NCBI GenBank assembly: GCA_021234155.1
Contig: JAJEKV010000039.1
Span: 5,500,745 to 5,564,744 of the forward strand
Source of the DNA: Isoetes taiwanensis
Taxonomy: Eukaryota > Streptophyta > Lycopodiopsida > Isoetales > Isoetaceae
Reading direction: 5' to 3'
DNA length: 64,000 bases
Below, piece after piece: positions 10,539-22,560 of the stretch (within the stretch, counting starts at the first letter, position 1; each line of letters opens with the position of its first letter). The translations under genes and the position numbers were made by a program. The notes under the pieces were generated by a model that searched no databases, had not been told where the DNA came from, and worked only from the letters and a program-made list of their open reading frames with translations.

Positions 10539-10566
10539 TGTTTTTTTTTTTTTTTTTTTTTTTTTT
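10539..10566. repeat. Poly(T) tract
   Basis: An uninterrupted run of about 28 T. It could be the inverted poly(A) tail of a retroposed sequence on the minus strand or simple slippage. No LINE or SINE body was recognised to its right. Confidence 0.8.
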
Positions 10567-10772
10567 ATAAAAACCCACTCAATTGTTTTAGGGATATATG
10601 GTCTATGGCTTCAGGAATTGTTATTTTTATATCCACATCAAATCCCCCTTGAACCCCCTGTTATTTTTCTATATATTATGATGGAGAATATTTTTGCAGC
10701 GAAATTTGACACACGCAAGGCTTTTATTATGGTAAAAAAGTGTAGTATGTATGTGTCAAAGAAGAACTTTTA

Positions 10773-10861
10773 TTTTGAGAAAACTTGTCATAAAAGACAT
10801 TAAAATTTGTTAAAATATTTTGAGAAAATTCATCATAAAAGACATTAAAATTTATTAAACA
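10773..10861. repeat. Two tandem copies of a 45-bp unit
   Basis: Units at 10773-10817 and 10818-10861 share TTTTGAGAAAA and CATAAAAGACATTAAAATTT and differ at a few positions. The unit length is the same as in the 6241 duplication, but the sequences are unrelated. Confidence 0.85.
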
Positions 10862-12377
10862 TATAATTTGACACACCACGAAATATAAAGTGTGTGAAAC
10901 AAATTTTGTCCACGTGATATGTAGTTGCACATGGATATAAACAGATTTAGATTGACGAGTGTATTGGCGGGGATGTTGGCACTTTGAAACTGGAGCCAAC
11001 ATGGATGATGCAGAAAGACCGATCTTTGTTATTTCCAACGCTTGTTTCCCAGTATGGATCTGCCACCCCAATCAACTATGATCATAAGAATTTGGATTCT
11101 TTCAACCTTTAGATAAGATAAGATAAGATAAGTATTTTAATGTCATACCACTAGACAGCATCCTATTGGACATGTGACGACAGAACAGGGGACCAAAGTC
11201 CAAAATATACCGAGCAAAAAGGGGACTATGCCCCATCACAAAACAAAATATCACCACACAATATACATGCTGAGGGCAAACGCTCAAACCAAATCAAGAC
11301 TGTTCATGCTAGGAAACTAAGAATATCCCAACAAGGGTTTGCAGGCCACTGGTCAAGAATAATTGCCGAACCTCCCCGATATACCGCCCATTTCTTCTGG
11401 AGCCTAGCCTCACGAACTTTGCATAGCTCGTCTCGTCGCCGAGTTCACTGGACTGGAGATAAGTTCTCTTGTACCAAAAAGTGTGTACCCTTGAGGTGAC
11501 TGCCATGCTACAAAACATAATGCCTATCTCGTGGTGCTGAGAAATGAACCAATAAATGGCGAGGCCAATCAGGTCGTTGGGCATCCACTCTCTTCGTTGT
11601 GAAGGTGCCTGGACTCATAATGTGCATGGTATCCGTAAAAAAGTGAGCCGCTGTGAAGATGTTTTGGGAACTCCCACGAGGCATAGGTTCAAGTGACGAT
11701 CCTGCTCAGCTGATGTGCGTTGTCTGTGTCGCCTGACGCAGGCCCTTGCATATGCTCTTGAGCTAATTTAGATGGGGGGGCATCCCTATCCACACGTGAA
11801 TGCTGCTCCACTGCCGCCTCAGCCTGTACCATGGCATCTGCGGGCAACATGTGTGGAGGGTTGGCCGGTGAAGGAAGAACTGTAAGATAAGACTGATTGC
11901 CTGAACATGATTTTGAATATTCGCAAAACCTGAATTCAGTTGTAAAAAGGCATAGGCTTATTTAGATTTAGGGAAGACAGCTAGAGATTCTTTTCTTCTC
12001 TGCAGAAGAACAGTTTGATCCAAGCAGTGAACCATAGCAGTTTTCTTGAAACAGTTCTCAGAGTTCACGCCTTCTTAGAAAATCTTCTCCTTTTGGAGGC
12101 TAATCTGTTAGTAGTCCGGCTCTGTTGCTGGATTTTTAGCCTGAGTACCCGGCAAGAAATTCTCGGGAGCCTAATCTCCATCCCCGCTTGCTTTTACAAT
12201 GAGATTTAAACAGACAGTTTTCAAGGGGAAGTCTCAAGTAAAAGAACCTTGGCGGAACCCAGGGATCATGATCCGGTTAACCAAGAACACAAAGATTGGA
12301 AATTAATCATCAAACTTGAGGAGAGGGCAATCTTGCATGGCAGAAAATGATAAATTTAACAGTTGCCTTCGATATTA
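10862..12377. other. Unassigned, with one unidentified minus-strand frame
   Basis: A short (AGATA)n tract lies near 11112-11132. A 91-codon minus-strand frame at 11309-11584 (including NDLIGLAIYWFISQHHEIGI) has a protein-like composition but I do not recognise it. GC content rises at 11640-11870. No splice structure or repeat ends could be fixed. Confidence 0.35.
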
Positions 12378-13530
12378 TCAGAGACCAGCAGAAAGCTGCC
12401 ATTGAATGCGGGTATCAAGCAAGAGGACTATGAACTGTTCCTGCCCGAATTGTGCCAAAGTGGTGCGTGCAAATCTGGACAAAACTTCGACAAAGATCTG
12501 TGGCACCAGGCTTTGCTTCAAAGGTTTGGTCATGAGCAAAGGTGTTGCAACACTTATTGCCATACATACCTAGCAGCCTTGGGATATCTTTCTAGTCAAA
12601 AACCCATTTCAAAACATTGTAGTTCTCTTTCTCAACCTGGAACATGCCCAACCACCAAGTATGGTCTTCTGATTGCACAGAAAACCAATTTGGATCCCTA
12701 ATTTTCTTCTTCTTGTTCCTTTCCTCATCATAATTGCTTGTGAATGCTCTGTTCATCAGAGTTATGGATACTCTCTCGTACTTTGTTCTGTGTGACATCT
12801 CCATCTCATCCAGCTTCAAGCAAATTTCGAGTTGCCCATTCACCTCTGCCTCCTGTATGTCATAGTAAACAACCATGAAACTTAAAAACTTATCCAATTC
12901 AAACCACACGTTATTTTTGGCATGCAATCCAAGAATATCTCTCTCTTTACTTCTTGAGCCTTTTTTGGGATTTTTTCTAGTTTTTTTGGCACCCTTACTA
13001 TTCCCAACCTTAACTAGAGCTGCAACAGAAAAACTACATTCCAGAGAATGCATGCTTCCTAATATTTCACTTACTGAAATGTTTTTCCTCCTTTTGATTA
13101 GCTCTAAGTTGTAGGGTCTAGGGATGACAATTTTCTTTGTGTTGAATGACTTCAAAGCATCATAAAATGGCTTGAACAGCAACTTGTAGCCATGCCTACT
13201 GATCCCAGCAATATCACAAACCTTTTGAACTTTGGATGCATCAATTTTAGAGTATATCTCGCCAACCACATGTTCGAGCACTCTTTTCCTAAGGCCAATG
13301 TTTGAAGGGTCATCAAGCAAGGAAATTATCTCATCATTGTTAGCAATTGTTTTAACAATCTGTCCTACATTTTCCCTGACAACCTGTTGGTCATTGTGTG
13401 GCCTCTTTGTGTTTAACACATTCTTCATTGCATAAATTCTTCTCTTGGCAGCACCACTCCTCATATTCAAGTTCTCAATTGGTTTTTTCCCTTTCTTCCT
13501 TTCTCGCCATCCGAGAGAGGTCCTCTTCAT
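12378..13530 (-). pseudogene. Unnamed transposon-type protein, main ORF 12592-13530
   Basis: A 312-codon frame opens at the ATG at 13530 (MKRTSLGWRERKKGKKP). It is rich in Lys/Arg at the N terminus and contains GISRHGYKLLFKPFYDALKS, a basic stretch near residue 190, then QLEICLKLDEMEMS, ERVSITLMNRAFTS and DPNWFSVQSEDHTWWLG. It stops in WVFD-TAG. The same frame resumes as KDIPRLL, and another piece at 12378-12563 ends RIQWQLSAGL. From memory, the motif order (KxDE, then NRA, then FSVQSE...WWL, then a W.L.AD motif) matches an unnamed multi-copy family in metazoans and seed-free plants that behaves like transposon proteins. I cannot name a Pfam entry. Possible nuclease acidic residues are guesses. 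Stops and frameshifts downstream make it non-functional. Confidence 0.5.
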
Positions 13531-13719
13531 CCGGGCCAATGTCCTTTCCTTTTTTTCTAAATGAATTCGTTCTCTTAGCCACTAAGTCGACATTTTGTAC
13601 ATGTAAATTCATTTTATCATATGTTGCATGGATTTTTCCACATAACGGTTGGTGTGAAATGTAGTGATATGAACTGTAAGATAGTTTTTAAAAGCTAAAA
13701 TTCCGGGTAGCATAAAGGT

Positions 13720-13925
13720 AGGTGTGAACCTAACCCTAGTTTGAAAAAATCAAGCAAGTAGATAAACAAGGATGTACCTTGATCTAAAAAGTCTGTACTT
13801 TGCTCTTATTAACATTGGTATTACTAACAATGGGTTAAGGTATTAAATTTTCACCTATAGGTGTGAACCTACCCTTAGTTTTGTAAAATCAAGCAGTAGA
13901 TAAGAGTGTACCTTGATCTATACAA
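13720..13925. repeat. Direct repeat pair of about 60 bp
   Basis: GTGTGAACCTA(A/C)CC(C)T at about 13731 and again at 13861, each followed by a related stretch ending GTACCTTGATCTA (near 13785 and 13919). Seen on the minus strand, both copies start with GGGT(T)AGGTTCACACCT, resembling the Tourist-like TIR at 2012, so they could be ends of two decayed MITEs in one orientation. Confidence 0.55.
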
Positions 13926-13959
13926 GTTTCCTCTTCAAGTCATTTGCACGATTGCTCTC

Positions 13960-15600
13960 TGACTCACATTCTCGTTGTGTCAATTTTATAGCAATAGTTA
14001 TTCGCGCTGGCAGAGAGAGCTTAGTAGTGTTTCACCAAAACAAATGCTTTCGCAACCCTTCTATGATAATATCCCAAGCATCGGATGTAGAAATATGAAT
14101 GCCCGCAGGAATACCAAGAAGTTTAGTAGCCTTCCCATGAGGAAGCACCTTCCAAGGAAAATCAGCAACACAAGGAGGCACAACCTCATCAAGCATCCAT
14201 AATGGAGAACACTTTGGCAAACTAACAAGAACTTCAGATGCTAAAGAGAAAGTAGAAGAAGCTTTGCATTCTGAAGATTGTGCGCATCAGCAACAAGAAA
14301 GAGAAACGTATCATCAGCATACTGATTACAAATTTCCTGTGAACCATCTTCCATAACCCCTGCACTATTTCATCCTGCACGCCTTAGCAAATAGTTGTGA
14401 GAGGACCTCAGCTACTATTGTGGATAAAAGTGGAGCCAATGTTAAGAGGCTTTTTTCAAAAATTCCCAATCCACACTGTCATATGCCTTGGCAAAATCTA
14501 AATTAAGATAGATTATACGCTGACCTTTCAATCTGGCCCAATACATACCCTCATAAGCAGCAGCAACATTGTCTAAAATGTTGGTCCTTGGCAAGAATCC
14601 AGATTGAGTAGGAGAGAATGATACAGCCCATCACACACTTTGTCTGTAAGGGCCTTCGCAAATATTTTATACACGGAAGACAATAATATGATAGGGCACC
14701 AGTCAGATATTGTCTTCGGTTCTTTACACTTGGGAATAAGAGAAATGCAACCGGGTAAAAGCACATTAGGGTATCCCTTAAAAAGTATTATTAGTGACCA
14801 AAAAAGTACCTAAAAAGGTACCCAGGACTAAGTACTGGGTACCTATGTAATATGTCAATAAAAGGTACATTTTAGAACTCTTATATATATTTTGGCCTTC
14901 GATAGCATTATATTTATCTTAACTTTGAATATTAACATGTCCCTGACTTTTATTTTGAACTTTTGTACTAGTTTTAATGAAACAAAAAATGAGAAAGTAC
15001 CCAGCTATGAAGTACCTAGTGTATGTACTTTTGCAAGTTCCAAAAGTGGTACACCTTAACACGCTTTTACCCAGCCAGTATTGAGGATCTTATCCAAACT
15101 TCTGAACCTACGAAACTCACAGAAAGCATTGTAAAGATCACAACCCAACCAATCCCAATATTCCTGGAAAAATTCCACTGGGAAACCATCTAGGCCAGGG
15201 CACTTGTCTTTCTTTAAAAGAGAAGCAGCTGAATGTAAGTCATTGATAGTGTATATCTGATTCTAGGTGTGCACACTGCTCAACTGACACAATGGAGCGG
15301 ACCTTCGACAAGACTGCAGATTGCATATCCTCTTGAAAGGGCAACTGATGTCTGAAAAAAAATGAGGAAAAATGGTCGTGGAGATACTGCTTCAACTGAA
15401 CCGAATCAGAACACTCTGAACCATCAAGCAGAATAAGGGAATTAATAGAGGCCATCATACGCTTTCGCTTAGCAACCCAAAAAAAGAAGTGAGAGCATCT
15501 ATTGCGGTGGTGATGCCTTCTTACAGGCTTGGAATGGAGAACAATGGAAATTATTAGGGTGAGATGGACCACCCTATTCTGAGCTTGGACCCCTCTTTAA
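13960..15600 (-). mobile_element. 5'-truncated LINE (L1-type) with degenerate reverse transcriptase
   Basis: Reads leftwards. The linker before the RT (15572-15240) includes CSHFFFWVAKRKRMMASINS. Next comes KDKCPGLDGFPVEFF (near 15190), the RT 'ILNTG' block at about 15085, then GCISLIPKCKEPKTISDW and SSVYKIFAKALTDKVCDGL (14750-14630). The catalytic YADD (QYADDTFLFLV) lies near 14300-14325, and KLLGIPAGIHISTSDAWDII at about 14070-14130. Several frameshifts separate these blocks, so it is dead. The endonuclease domain is missing to the right. It is split by the MITE at 14753-15072. Confidence 0.75.
14753..15072. mobile_element. 320-bp MITE inserted in the LINE
   Basis: The ends are inverted repeats, GGGTAAAAGC(A/G)(C/T)(A/G)TTA(A/G)GGT, about 25 bp at roughly three-quarters identity. 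Inside near the left end is a tight hairpin, GTACCCAG...CTGGGTAC (14818-14843), and a related one lies near 15000. Taking the insert out brings the LINE blocks ILNTG and GCISLIPK next to each other, as in other LINEs. There is no ORF. The target duplication is ambiguous (GGCT/GGTT at the LINE junction), so the superfamily is not assigned. Confidence 0.65.
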
Positions 15601-15742
15601 TAAGCCCCTGAATTGATGCATTCCTGCCTGGTCCTCGGGCGTATCCTCCAGAGACTTAACAGGTTTTTAGTGCAGAGGAGCATATCAAACATTGTGCAGA
15701 TTGGCCAACATAATTGCAGTTTTCCTTAGGATCTTGAGGCGG

Positions 15743-15934
15743 CAGTTGACAAATTTTTATGCTGCTATTGATTTGACGATTTCTAGTGTTGCTTGAGAGC
15801 AACTTGGGGCTCCGATGTCTGAATTGTATGCACAAAGGTCACACATGAACCTTGCTAGAGATTTGCTGACCCAGAAGATTCGCCAGCTTGATGCCGTCAT
15901 CAGGCAAGCAGCATCTGGAGAACCTATGAACTAG
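15743..15934 (+). pseudogene. Unidentified exon remnant with one in-frame stop
   Basis: Reads QLTNFYAAIDLTISSVA, a TGA, then EQLGAPMSELYAQRSHMNLA and RDLLTQKIRQLDAVIRQAAS, ending GEPMN and TAG. The helical, amphipathic, coding-like character across 63 codons with a single stop suggests a terminal exon or processed fragment of a host gene. I do not recognise the family. No upstream exon was identified. Confidence 0.35.
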
Positions 15935-16467
15935 AGCTTTATCTTCTTGTTGGTGTGTGTAATCGGGTTATTATGCAGTATCATGTTAGTGGCATTTGCA
16001 GGTGTACATTACTGACTTGATGAATATGTAATGCTTGTTATTCTGATGCCTTGTTTTTCGCTTCGGACTAGCTTTCTTATTGGCATTTGTGGCCATGGTT
16101 ACTAAGACTTGTAGACTTTCAGTGGGCTTCGGCCCCTAGGCCTAAGGGTGATCCCCCCTCGTGGGATGTCCTTCATGCCTGGATGAGCATTGTCATTGCG
16201 CTGGGGTTCAATTTTCCAAGATCACTAATGATCTCCATTTGTTGTATTATAGGTATTGTCCATCATCATGGCAGCGTTATATATAGAGATCATCAGATGC
16301 ATATGCCACTGATCGTTGCAACTTGGAGTGGCAGTTAGTGGCACGTGTCTGATCGACCCTATGCATAGGCTTATTGTAATTGTGAGGAAATATAGCATGA
16401 ACAGGTGAGCTGTGAGCATTGAATTTGAATTGGGGTTCATGTCACATTTCGACGACGTTATTATGCT

Positions 16468-16911
16468 ATGGTATGTGACAGAGCAGCAGGCAACGAGTGG
16501 CATAAGCTATGTATCAAATCAGATTGTGGAAATTGTGGAAAACAATTAATTGAGTTGTGTCCAAGAGAAAACAATGAGCAGGTTGATCAAACACTTGATT
16601 GGCAAGCCTATGGATACATTAATGAGCCCCGGAAGAAAGGAACTTCACGAAGGCTAAAGCTAATTGACAAGAAAGATAGCTCCAGTAATATGCTGGATAA
16701 CATGTTTGATCATATGTCGAAGTTTGTATATCATAACTTTGTGGCACATTGGCATAGCAAACAAATCAAGAAATCCATGAAGAGTCTTCGTGATGATACA
16801 GTATTATCAGTTGATACCGTATTATCAGTTGTTGATTTCTCGGAGAATTATACTTTGAAGCCATTCAACGAGATTCAACCACAACATTGGTACAATGTTC
16901 ACGTGTTGTAG
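16468..16911 (+). pseudogene. Middle part of an unnamed transposon-type protein (FSENYTL family)
   Basis: A 147-codon frame with EWHKLCIKSDCGNCGKQLIE (a paired C-x2-C knuckle), LKLIDKKDSS, FVYHNFVAHWHSKQIK and SVVDFSENYTLKPFNEIQ ending in QHWYNVHVL. From memory, this order (zinc-binding CxxC, HNFVARWQ, then a D-F-x-E-N-Y block followed by NEIQ..HW) belongs to an unnamed repetitive family found in cnidarians, sponges and seed-free plants. The VDFSENY Asp and Glu are plausible catalytic acids of a DDE-type nuclease; that is inference. There is an internal duplication, DTVLSV twice in a row (about 16795-16835). The ATG is internal to the family, so this is a fragment. Confidence 0.5.
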
Positions 16912-18433
16912 GTTTTAACAAGTAGTGTGCCCTGGTTGCATGCATTTGTCTAAGTTTTTTGGTGCAAAGTGTAATGCTTTAGTTGCATATCAAGGTGTGG
17001 CTCCTGATTGATTATATAGACTATATAATTGCCCACAATTTAATGAACTAGTAATTATGTGAAAGATAGTATTGAGAAATAAGCTTCAAATTGTTTTGTT
17101 TCGTATTTGTGGGCGATATATTAGGCATGGTTTTGTCTAGATTTGATGTCTGTATTATAGTGGAAACTGTATGTGGAAGGTATTTCTGCAACGTATTGAG
17201 CTGCTTGTTGGCGGCTGAATGTTCAGGTCTAGAGATTGCAGTATGTGTTTATTCTGATTTGTGTTTGCATGATTTCAATTTAGAAGGAGACGGCCGTGGA
17301 TTGCGAAGGGACAGGTCACGATTGCACGTCGCTCTTATCGGCTCCTGGAGTTCATGCTTGGAGCGACTGGGGGGCTGCGAGATGGAGGCTTTCTGTTCTG
17401 TGTAATTCAGCGGGAAAGATGTATTTGCATCGGGCAGCCAGGCTCAAAGTTAGAGTTTATCACATGTCGATTCCAAGGTTGTTGCTTGAAACATCCTGCT
17501 GTCGTCGGTTCATATTCAGGTCGGATCCAAGCGAAGCTCACGGGCATTCAGGTCGAGCTTAAGGCTTGTGAATGATCTGTGAATGTTTAGGTTGGATTGA
17601 GGTTGTAGGGCTCTATGGGCGTGTTGAGAGGAGGGCGCATGCATTTGGACTAAGGCTGCAAAGGGCACAAATACCCCAAATATCCAGATTCGAAGAGCTG
17701 AGCAAGGGGAGAGCAAGGCATGTTCACTTCTTTAATCGTTTGTATGACATGGGATCCTTCGTGCAAATCATTTCGTCGCCCAGATGCTTCCTGCACAATT
17801 TGGATGCACATTGTTAGTCTGTTTTTTCTGTCGTTAATTTTTTTTTGCAATGGCCCAGTTTGAAACGATGGGTTAGTCTGTGTATATTTTGTGAGTACAT
17901 ATTAATGAAAATGTCTTTTTCTCATATGGGCAATTTGGACCTTAGGATTTGGCTTTTATGTGGCAAAAAAACACAGGCCATCCATGGGGCACAATGTATG
18001 GAATATACTCCCAATCCACGGCCTGGAGCAAATAATATGAAAATTCCCATTTAAAGAAAGAATGAAAGAATAATAATAACGAATAGATTTGAATTATGTG
18101 AAAGATAGTATTGAGAAAATATCTAGTAAATTTGTACTTTTTCAAATAATATAAATTGTTCAGATGACTCCCACCTCAACATCGGAAGGCGCTCATGTGA
18201 ACATGGGAAGTTTCGACCTGATCTTAAGTTGGAGGTTTTCTGCCCATATCCTCTGAATCCAAGCCCTCCGATGTATGCCTCTGATGTTCTTTTCTCATAG
18301 TCTCCTATCCTCGCAAATCAAAGCATATACAGGTAGCTCCTCGAGCGCTTTCCATGTCGACCAATGCCTTCGCCAACGAGAATTCAACATTGCTTATGTA
18401 CATCAGGTTCTCTCAACTGTTTAGATCGATAGC
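16912..18433. other. Unassigned
   Basis: The open frames at 17091-17405, 17296-17575 and 17572-17817 overlap and lack family motifs. The phrase GAATTATGTGAAAGATAGTATTGAGAAA... occurs near 17050 and 18091, a small dispersed repeat. Nothing else is supported. Confidence 0.4.
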
Positions 18434-19099
18434 ATGTTCTCTAATTGCTCGATTAGTAATAACAGCAAAGACCTTAACCACCTAATTAAACACAGACCCG
18501 ATGGCATGCATCAAATGCATAATTGTGATCACCCTCATTTCGGACCTAGTGCCTTTGAAATTAAGCAAAGGGATAGACATTTGGCTCCTGTCCATGAGAT
18601 ACGAACACATTCCAAGGAAGGATGCTTGAAAAATGCCTTGAAAGGTTGGGACAATATGGTAACAGCAGGCAGTGGAATTCCTCATGATATTTATGTAAGT
18701 TTGTTGCATGTATGTGCCATGGCAAAAGCTACTGAGCAAGGAAAACGTATACATGCTCACATTGTAACCTGTGGCATTTGGGTGAACCCTTTTTTGTGGA
18801 ACACTCTTTTAAATATGTATATCAAGTGTGGAAGTATAGTTTTTGCACATCATATATTCAGTGTCATACCCGAGCATGATCTTTGTACATGGACAACAAT
18901 AATTGGGGGATATGCTAACCATGCAGATGTCAACAAGGCTACTTATCTCTTTCAGCATATGAAAAATGAAGGACTAAAACAGAGCTACATTTCTAAGTAT
19001 TCTTCGTGCTTGCACAAATACACGAGCCTTAGAGCAGGGAAAGGAGGTGGAAAAAGGTATCAAGGGAACTGGATATGAGTATGACATCATAGTTGTGAA
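18434..19099 (+). pseudogene. PPR protein pseudogene, 5' part (continues at 24679)
   Basis: The ATG at 18434 is preceded in frame by a TAG, so the start is bounded. The frame contains GIPHDIYVSLLHVCAMAKA, EQGKRIHAHIVTCG, FLWNTLLNMYIKCGSIVFA, DLCTWTTIIGGYANHADVN and AT.LFQHMKNEGLKQS. These are the repeating 31-36-residue helical hairpins of P/L/S-type pentatricopeptide repeat proteins, which bind organelle RNA in a sequence-specific way. Near 18985 a one-base frameshift moves the correct sequence (ILRACTNTRALEQGKE) to another frame, and the first frame ends at a TGA at 19076. The copia A element is inserted directly after 19099. The frameshift makes it non-functional independently of that insertion. 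Confidence 0.85.
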
Positions 19100-19697
19100 T
19101 GATGAAATTGAGAACAATCTATTGTCAAACAAGAGCTTGAGACTAATCTAGCAACAATTCTTCTTCAATCAATCCTTTAGCAATAATTTCTCTAGCTAAA
19201 ATGACCCCTTTAGAGCTATAAGATCATTTCACATTTGAAACATAGGAAAAATTAATCAAATGTTACTGATTCATATGGTCATTGACTTAGTTACTGTAGC
19301 AGCATTGACCCGAAAACTTTCTGCTCCAAATCGAACTTGAATGCACTCAATAAGCTGGTTTACGGCCGGAATTGCCTGTAATTCAATATATATTAAATGA
19401 TTCAAGTGTTGGTTATATGTACAGAGTTCTCATCGTCGGTTTTTCCTTGACAAACGACCGACATTGAGCTGTGATAATTTAAATGGTTTTGGCTCCATAT
19501 CGGTAGCCTTAACCTCTTCAACAAATTTAGTAATAAATAAAATACAATGAACCATTGTTCATTGTTCTCATTTGAGTTATATACATAATGCACTAGGTTA
19601 ATAATTTTACCTAGCTAATATGTTTGTCTCCAATGTGCATATCGTTTTGCATGCAACTTCCTCAAATATATGATGAACATATTCATAAATCCCAACA
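19100..19697 (-). repeat. Copia A 3' LTR (left copy)
   Basis: 598 bp, TG...CA ended. The polypurine tract read on the minus strand, ATGAAGGAGGAG, abuts its right end at about 19698-19709. A pyrimidine-rich (ATTCT)n stretch lies just inside, near 19715. Confidence 0.93.
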
Positions 19698-19849
19698 CTC
19701 CTCCTTCATCATATATTCTATTCTATTCTATTCCTTCATCATATATTCTTGTAGCCTTTCAGAGCACTGACATAATTCTAAACTTCAACAATCTTAACTG
19801 TTCTTGAAACTGAGTTTGTTGAGTTGCTTTCTCCTGTAACATTTATAGC

Positions 19850-22560
19850 CTATTTGAACTTTGCAAACTTGCTTTCAACTAAAGCCTTTGTAAGTATGTC
19901 TGCAACCTGACTTGAAGTGTGTACATAACACATTTGTATGTAACCTTTTGCTGCTAAATCCCTTATAAAATGAATATTCAGCTCAATATGTTTGGTTCTG
20001 TCATGATCTACTGGATTTTTTACAATAGCCATACAACTCTGACTATCAGTAAGAATATGTGTAGCTTTTCTTGTATACATTCTAACTCATTCATTAACCT
20101 TCTCAACCATGCAATCTCTTTGGCCACTAGGGATGCAGCAACATATTCAGCTTTGGCTGTTGACATAGCAATGGCACTCTGTTTTTTTGTTCTCCATGCT
20201 ATAGCACCTCCCCCTAACATTATCACATATCCTGAAGTTGATTTTCTACAGCTTAAATCTCCTCCCCAATCAGCATCACTAAATGCCTCCATGTTTGTTG
20301 AATTGTAAGTTAATCCATTATCCATAGTTCCTTTCAAATACCTAAGTACCCTTTTTCCTGCTATCCAATGCTGCTTACTGGGATTGTGATTTCTTCTACT
20401 GAGTATATTAACTACATAGACAATGTCTGGCCTTGTATTGTTTGCCAAATAGAGCAGGCACTCTACAAGTGCTCGATATGGGATTTCCTCCATTTCTTTC
20501 CTTTCAGACTCAAATTTCTAATTCTGCTGTAAGCTTGTGCCATGGAACTATAGGTGTTCTAACTGTATTTGCTTGATCAAGATTAGATCTTTTTAACATG
20601 TTGTCAATATGTCTGCATTGTGTAAGCTTCAAAATCCTTTTCTGCCTGTCTCTTGTAACTTCAATTCCAAGAAAATGTTTTAATTCTCCAAGGTCTGTCA
20701 TTCTGAACCTGTTTTTAAGAATCTCTTTACAATGATTCAAACATGAGTTGTTGTTTGCAAACATAATGCAATCGTCCACATAAAGTGCAATTATGCAATA
20801 TTCTCCTTCATTCCTCAACCTATACAGGTTGCCATCATTTTGAAACTTTTCAAAGTTTTGTTCTCTAAGGAACTTATCTATGGTATTATACCATTCTCTG
20901 GGGGACTGCTTTAGTCCATACACAGCTCTATTTAGCTTCCATATTTTATTTTCCCCTTGTTCAAAACCAACTGGTTGCTTAAGATAAATATTCTCCTCCA
21001 ATTTTGCATTTAAAAATGCAGTCTTTACATCCATATGGTGCACCTCAAGATCGAGTGCATTAGCTACACATAACAACATTCTGAGACTTGTCAATTTAAC
21101 AATTGGAGAATAGGTCTCATCATAGTCTTTTCCTTTTTTCTGAGTAAAGCCCTGGGCTACTAATCTAGCTTTATGTTTCTGGCTTCCATCTGCATTTGTT
21201 TTTAATTTGTAGAGCCATTTGCATCCTATTATGTGCTTATCAGCTGTATATTCCACTGTCATATGTGTGTGTATCCTTGAAGGATTCCATCTCCTCATTC
21301 ATTGCTTCTATCCATTTTTCCTTTTCTAGAGATGTTAATACCTCCTCATATGACCTTGGAACACAAGAGTCTTCTGTAATACTGAGAATGTGATCATGAT
21401 CAACATATGTTGGCTGTATTCTTCTGCTTCTGCCTGTCTCAGTCCTGCCATATTGATCCAGGTCAATGTGTGTATCCTCAAGTAATTGTTCTGCTTGATT
21501 TTTCCTTTGTTTGACAAAGTTGTTCTTCTGTTGCTCTGTTTGTTTGACCTGTCCATCCTCTTCTAGGTCGTACTTCTCTGTTGTTTCATTTGTATTATCA
21601 TCTTCTGATAGATTGTCATCATCTGAGTCCATACTAATGAGATCATTGATCTGCTTCTCCATTTGCTTTGCTGCTTTATTTTTTTCATCTATTTCTGCCT
21701 CTTTAGATTCATGACATCTTAGTCTATCTTTGTAAACTACCTCCTCATTGAACAAAACATCTCTGCTAATAATTATATGCTTAGTGAGAGGGTTATATAT
21801 CATGTATCCTTTTGCTTCTTCATCATAATACCCTACTAAATAACCAACTTCAGCCTTATTGTCCAATTTTTTCCTTAATTCATGAGGTACATGAACATAA
21901 GTTAAGCATCCATATGTTTTGAACATATCATAACTGACCTTTTCATTGTCATTATGCCAAAGAGTTTGAGGTATATTACCTTTAAGAGCAGCTGCAGAGA
22001 GTTTGTTTTGGATAAGGGTGGCTGTCTTCAAAGCCTCCTCCCAGAGATAATTAGGAAGTCCACTATGTTTGATCATGGACCTCACATCATCCATAAGTGT
22101 CCTATCTTTCCTCTCTGCTACTCTATTTTGTTGGGGGTTAAACCTGCAAGTTAACTGCCGCTTTATTCCATTAGCAATGCAAAAAAGTCTGAACTTACTA
22201 GATAAATATTCTCCTCCATGATCTGACCTTATGCATTTCAATTTGTTGCCAGTTTCTCTTTCTACCTCTGCTACATATTGTTTGAATGCTTGTAATACTT
22301 GTGACTTTCTTTCAAGACAATAAACCTTGCACTTTCAAGAGTAATCATCAATAAAAGTAATAAAATACCTTTTGTTTGATCTGCTCCTGATATTTAATGG
22401 ACAAAGGTCACTGTGTACTAGATCAAGGACATGTTTTGCCCTATTTCCTGTTTCTTAAATGGCAGCCTATTTATCTTCCAAGCATACATCCTTCACAATA
22501 AATTCATTTGCCTTAATGTCTCTGCAAGATATCCATCCCTTTTTGGCCAGGAAACTTATA
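19850..22560 (-). pseudogene. Copia A pol remnant: integrase, reverse transcriptase, RNase H
   Basis: Read leftwards. Integrase: the VHSDLCPLN and FIDDYS region (about 22320-22440), then CIRSDHGGEYLSSKF and NRVAERKDRTLMD (22240-22090), keeping the D,D,E triad. Reverse transcriptase (21298-20510): HIIGCKWLYKLK, HHMDVKTAFLN, VYGLKQSPREWY and the catalytic YVDD in IIALYVDDCIMF. RNase H (20493-19850): EAFSDADWGGD, STAKAEYVAA, then LTDSQSCMAIVKNPV and CYVHTSSQVADILTKAL. The blocks lie in at least four frames, with breaks near 22560, 22260, 21270, 20500 and 20060, so no single polyprotein can be made. Confidence 0.9.

Noticed and set aside
19402-19593. Open frame repeated at 24384-24575
   Set aside because: Both copies lie within the copia A LTRs; the frame is just duplicated LTR sequence.
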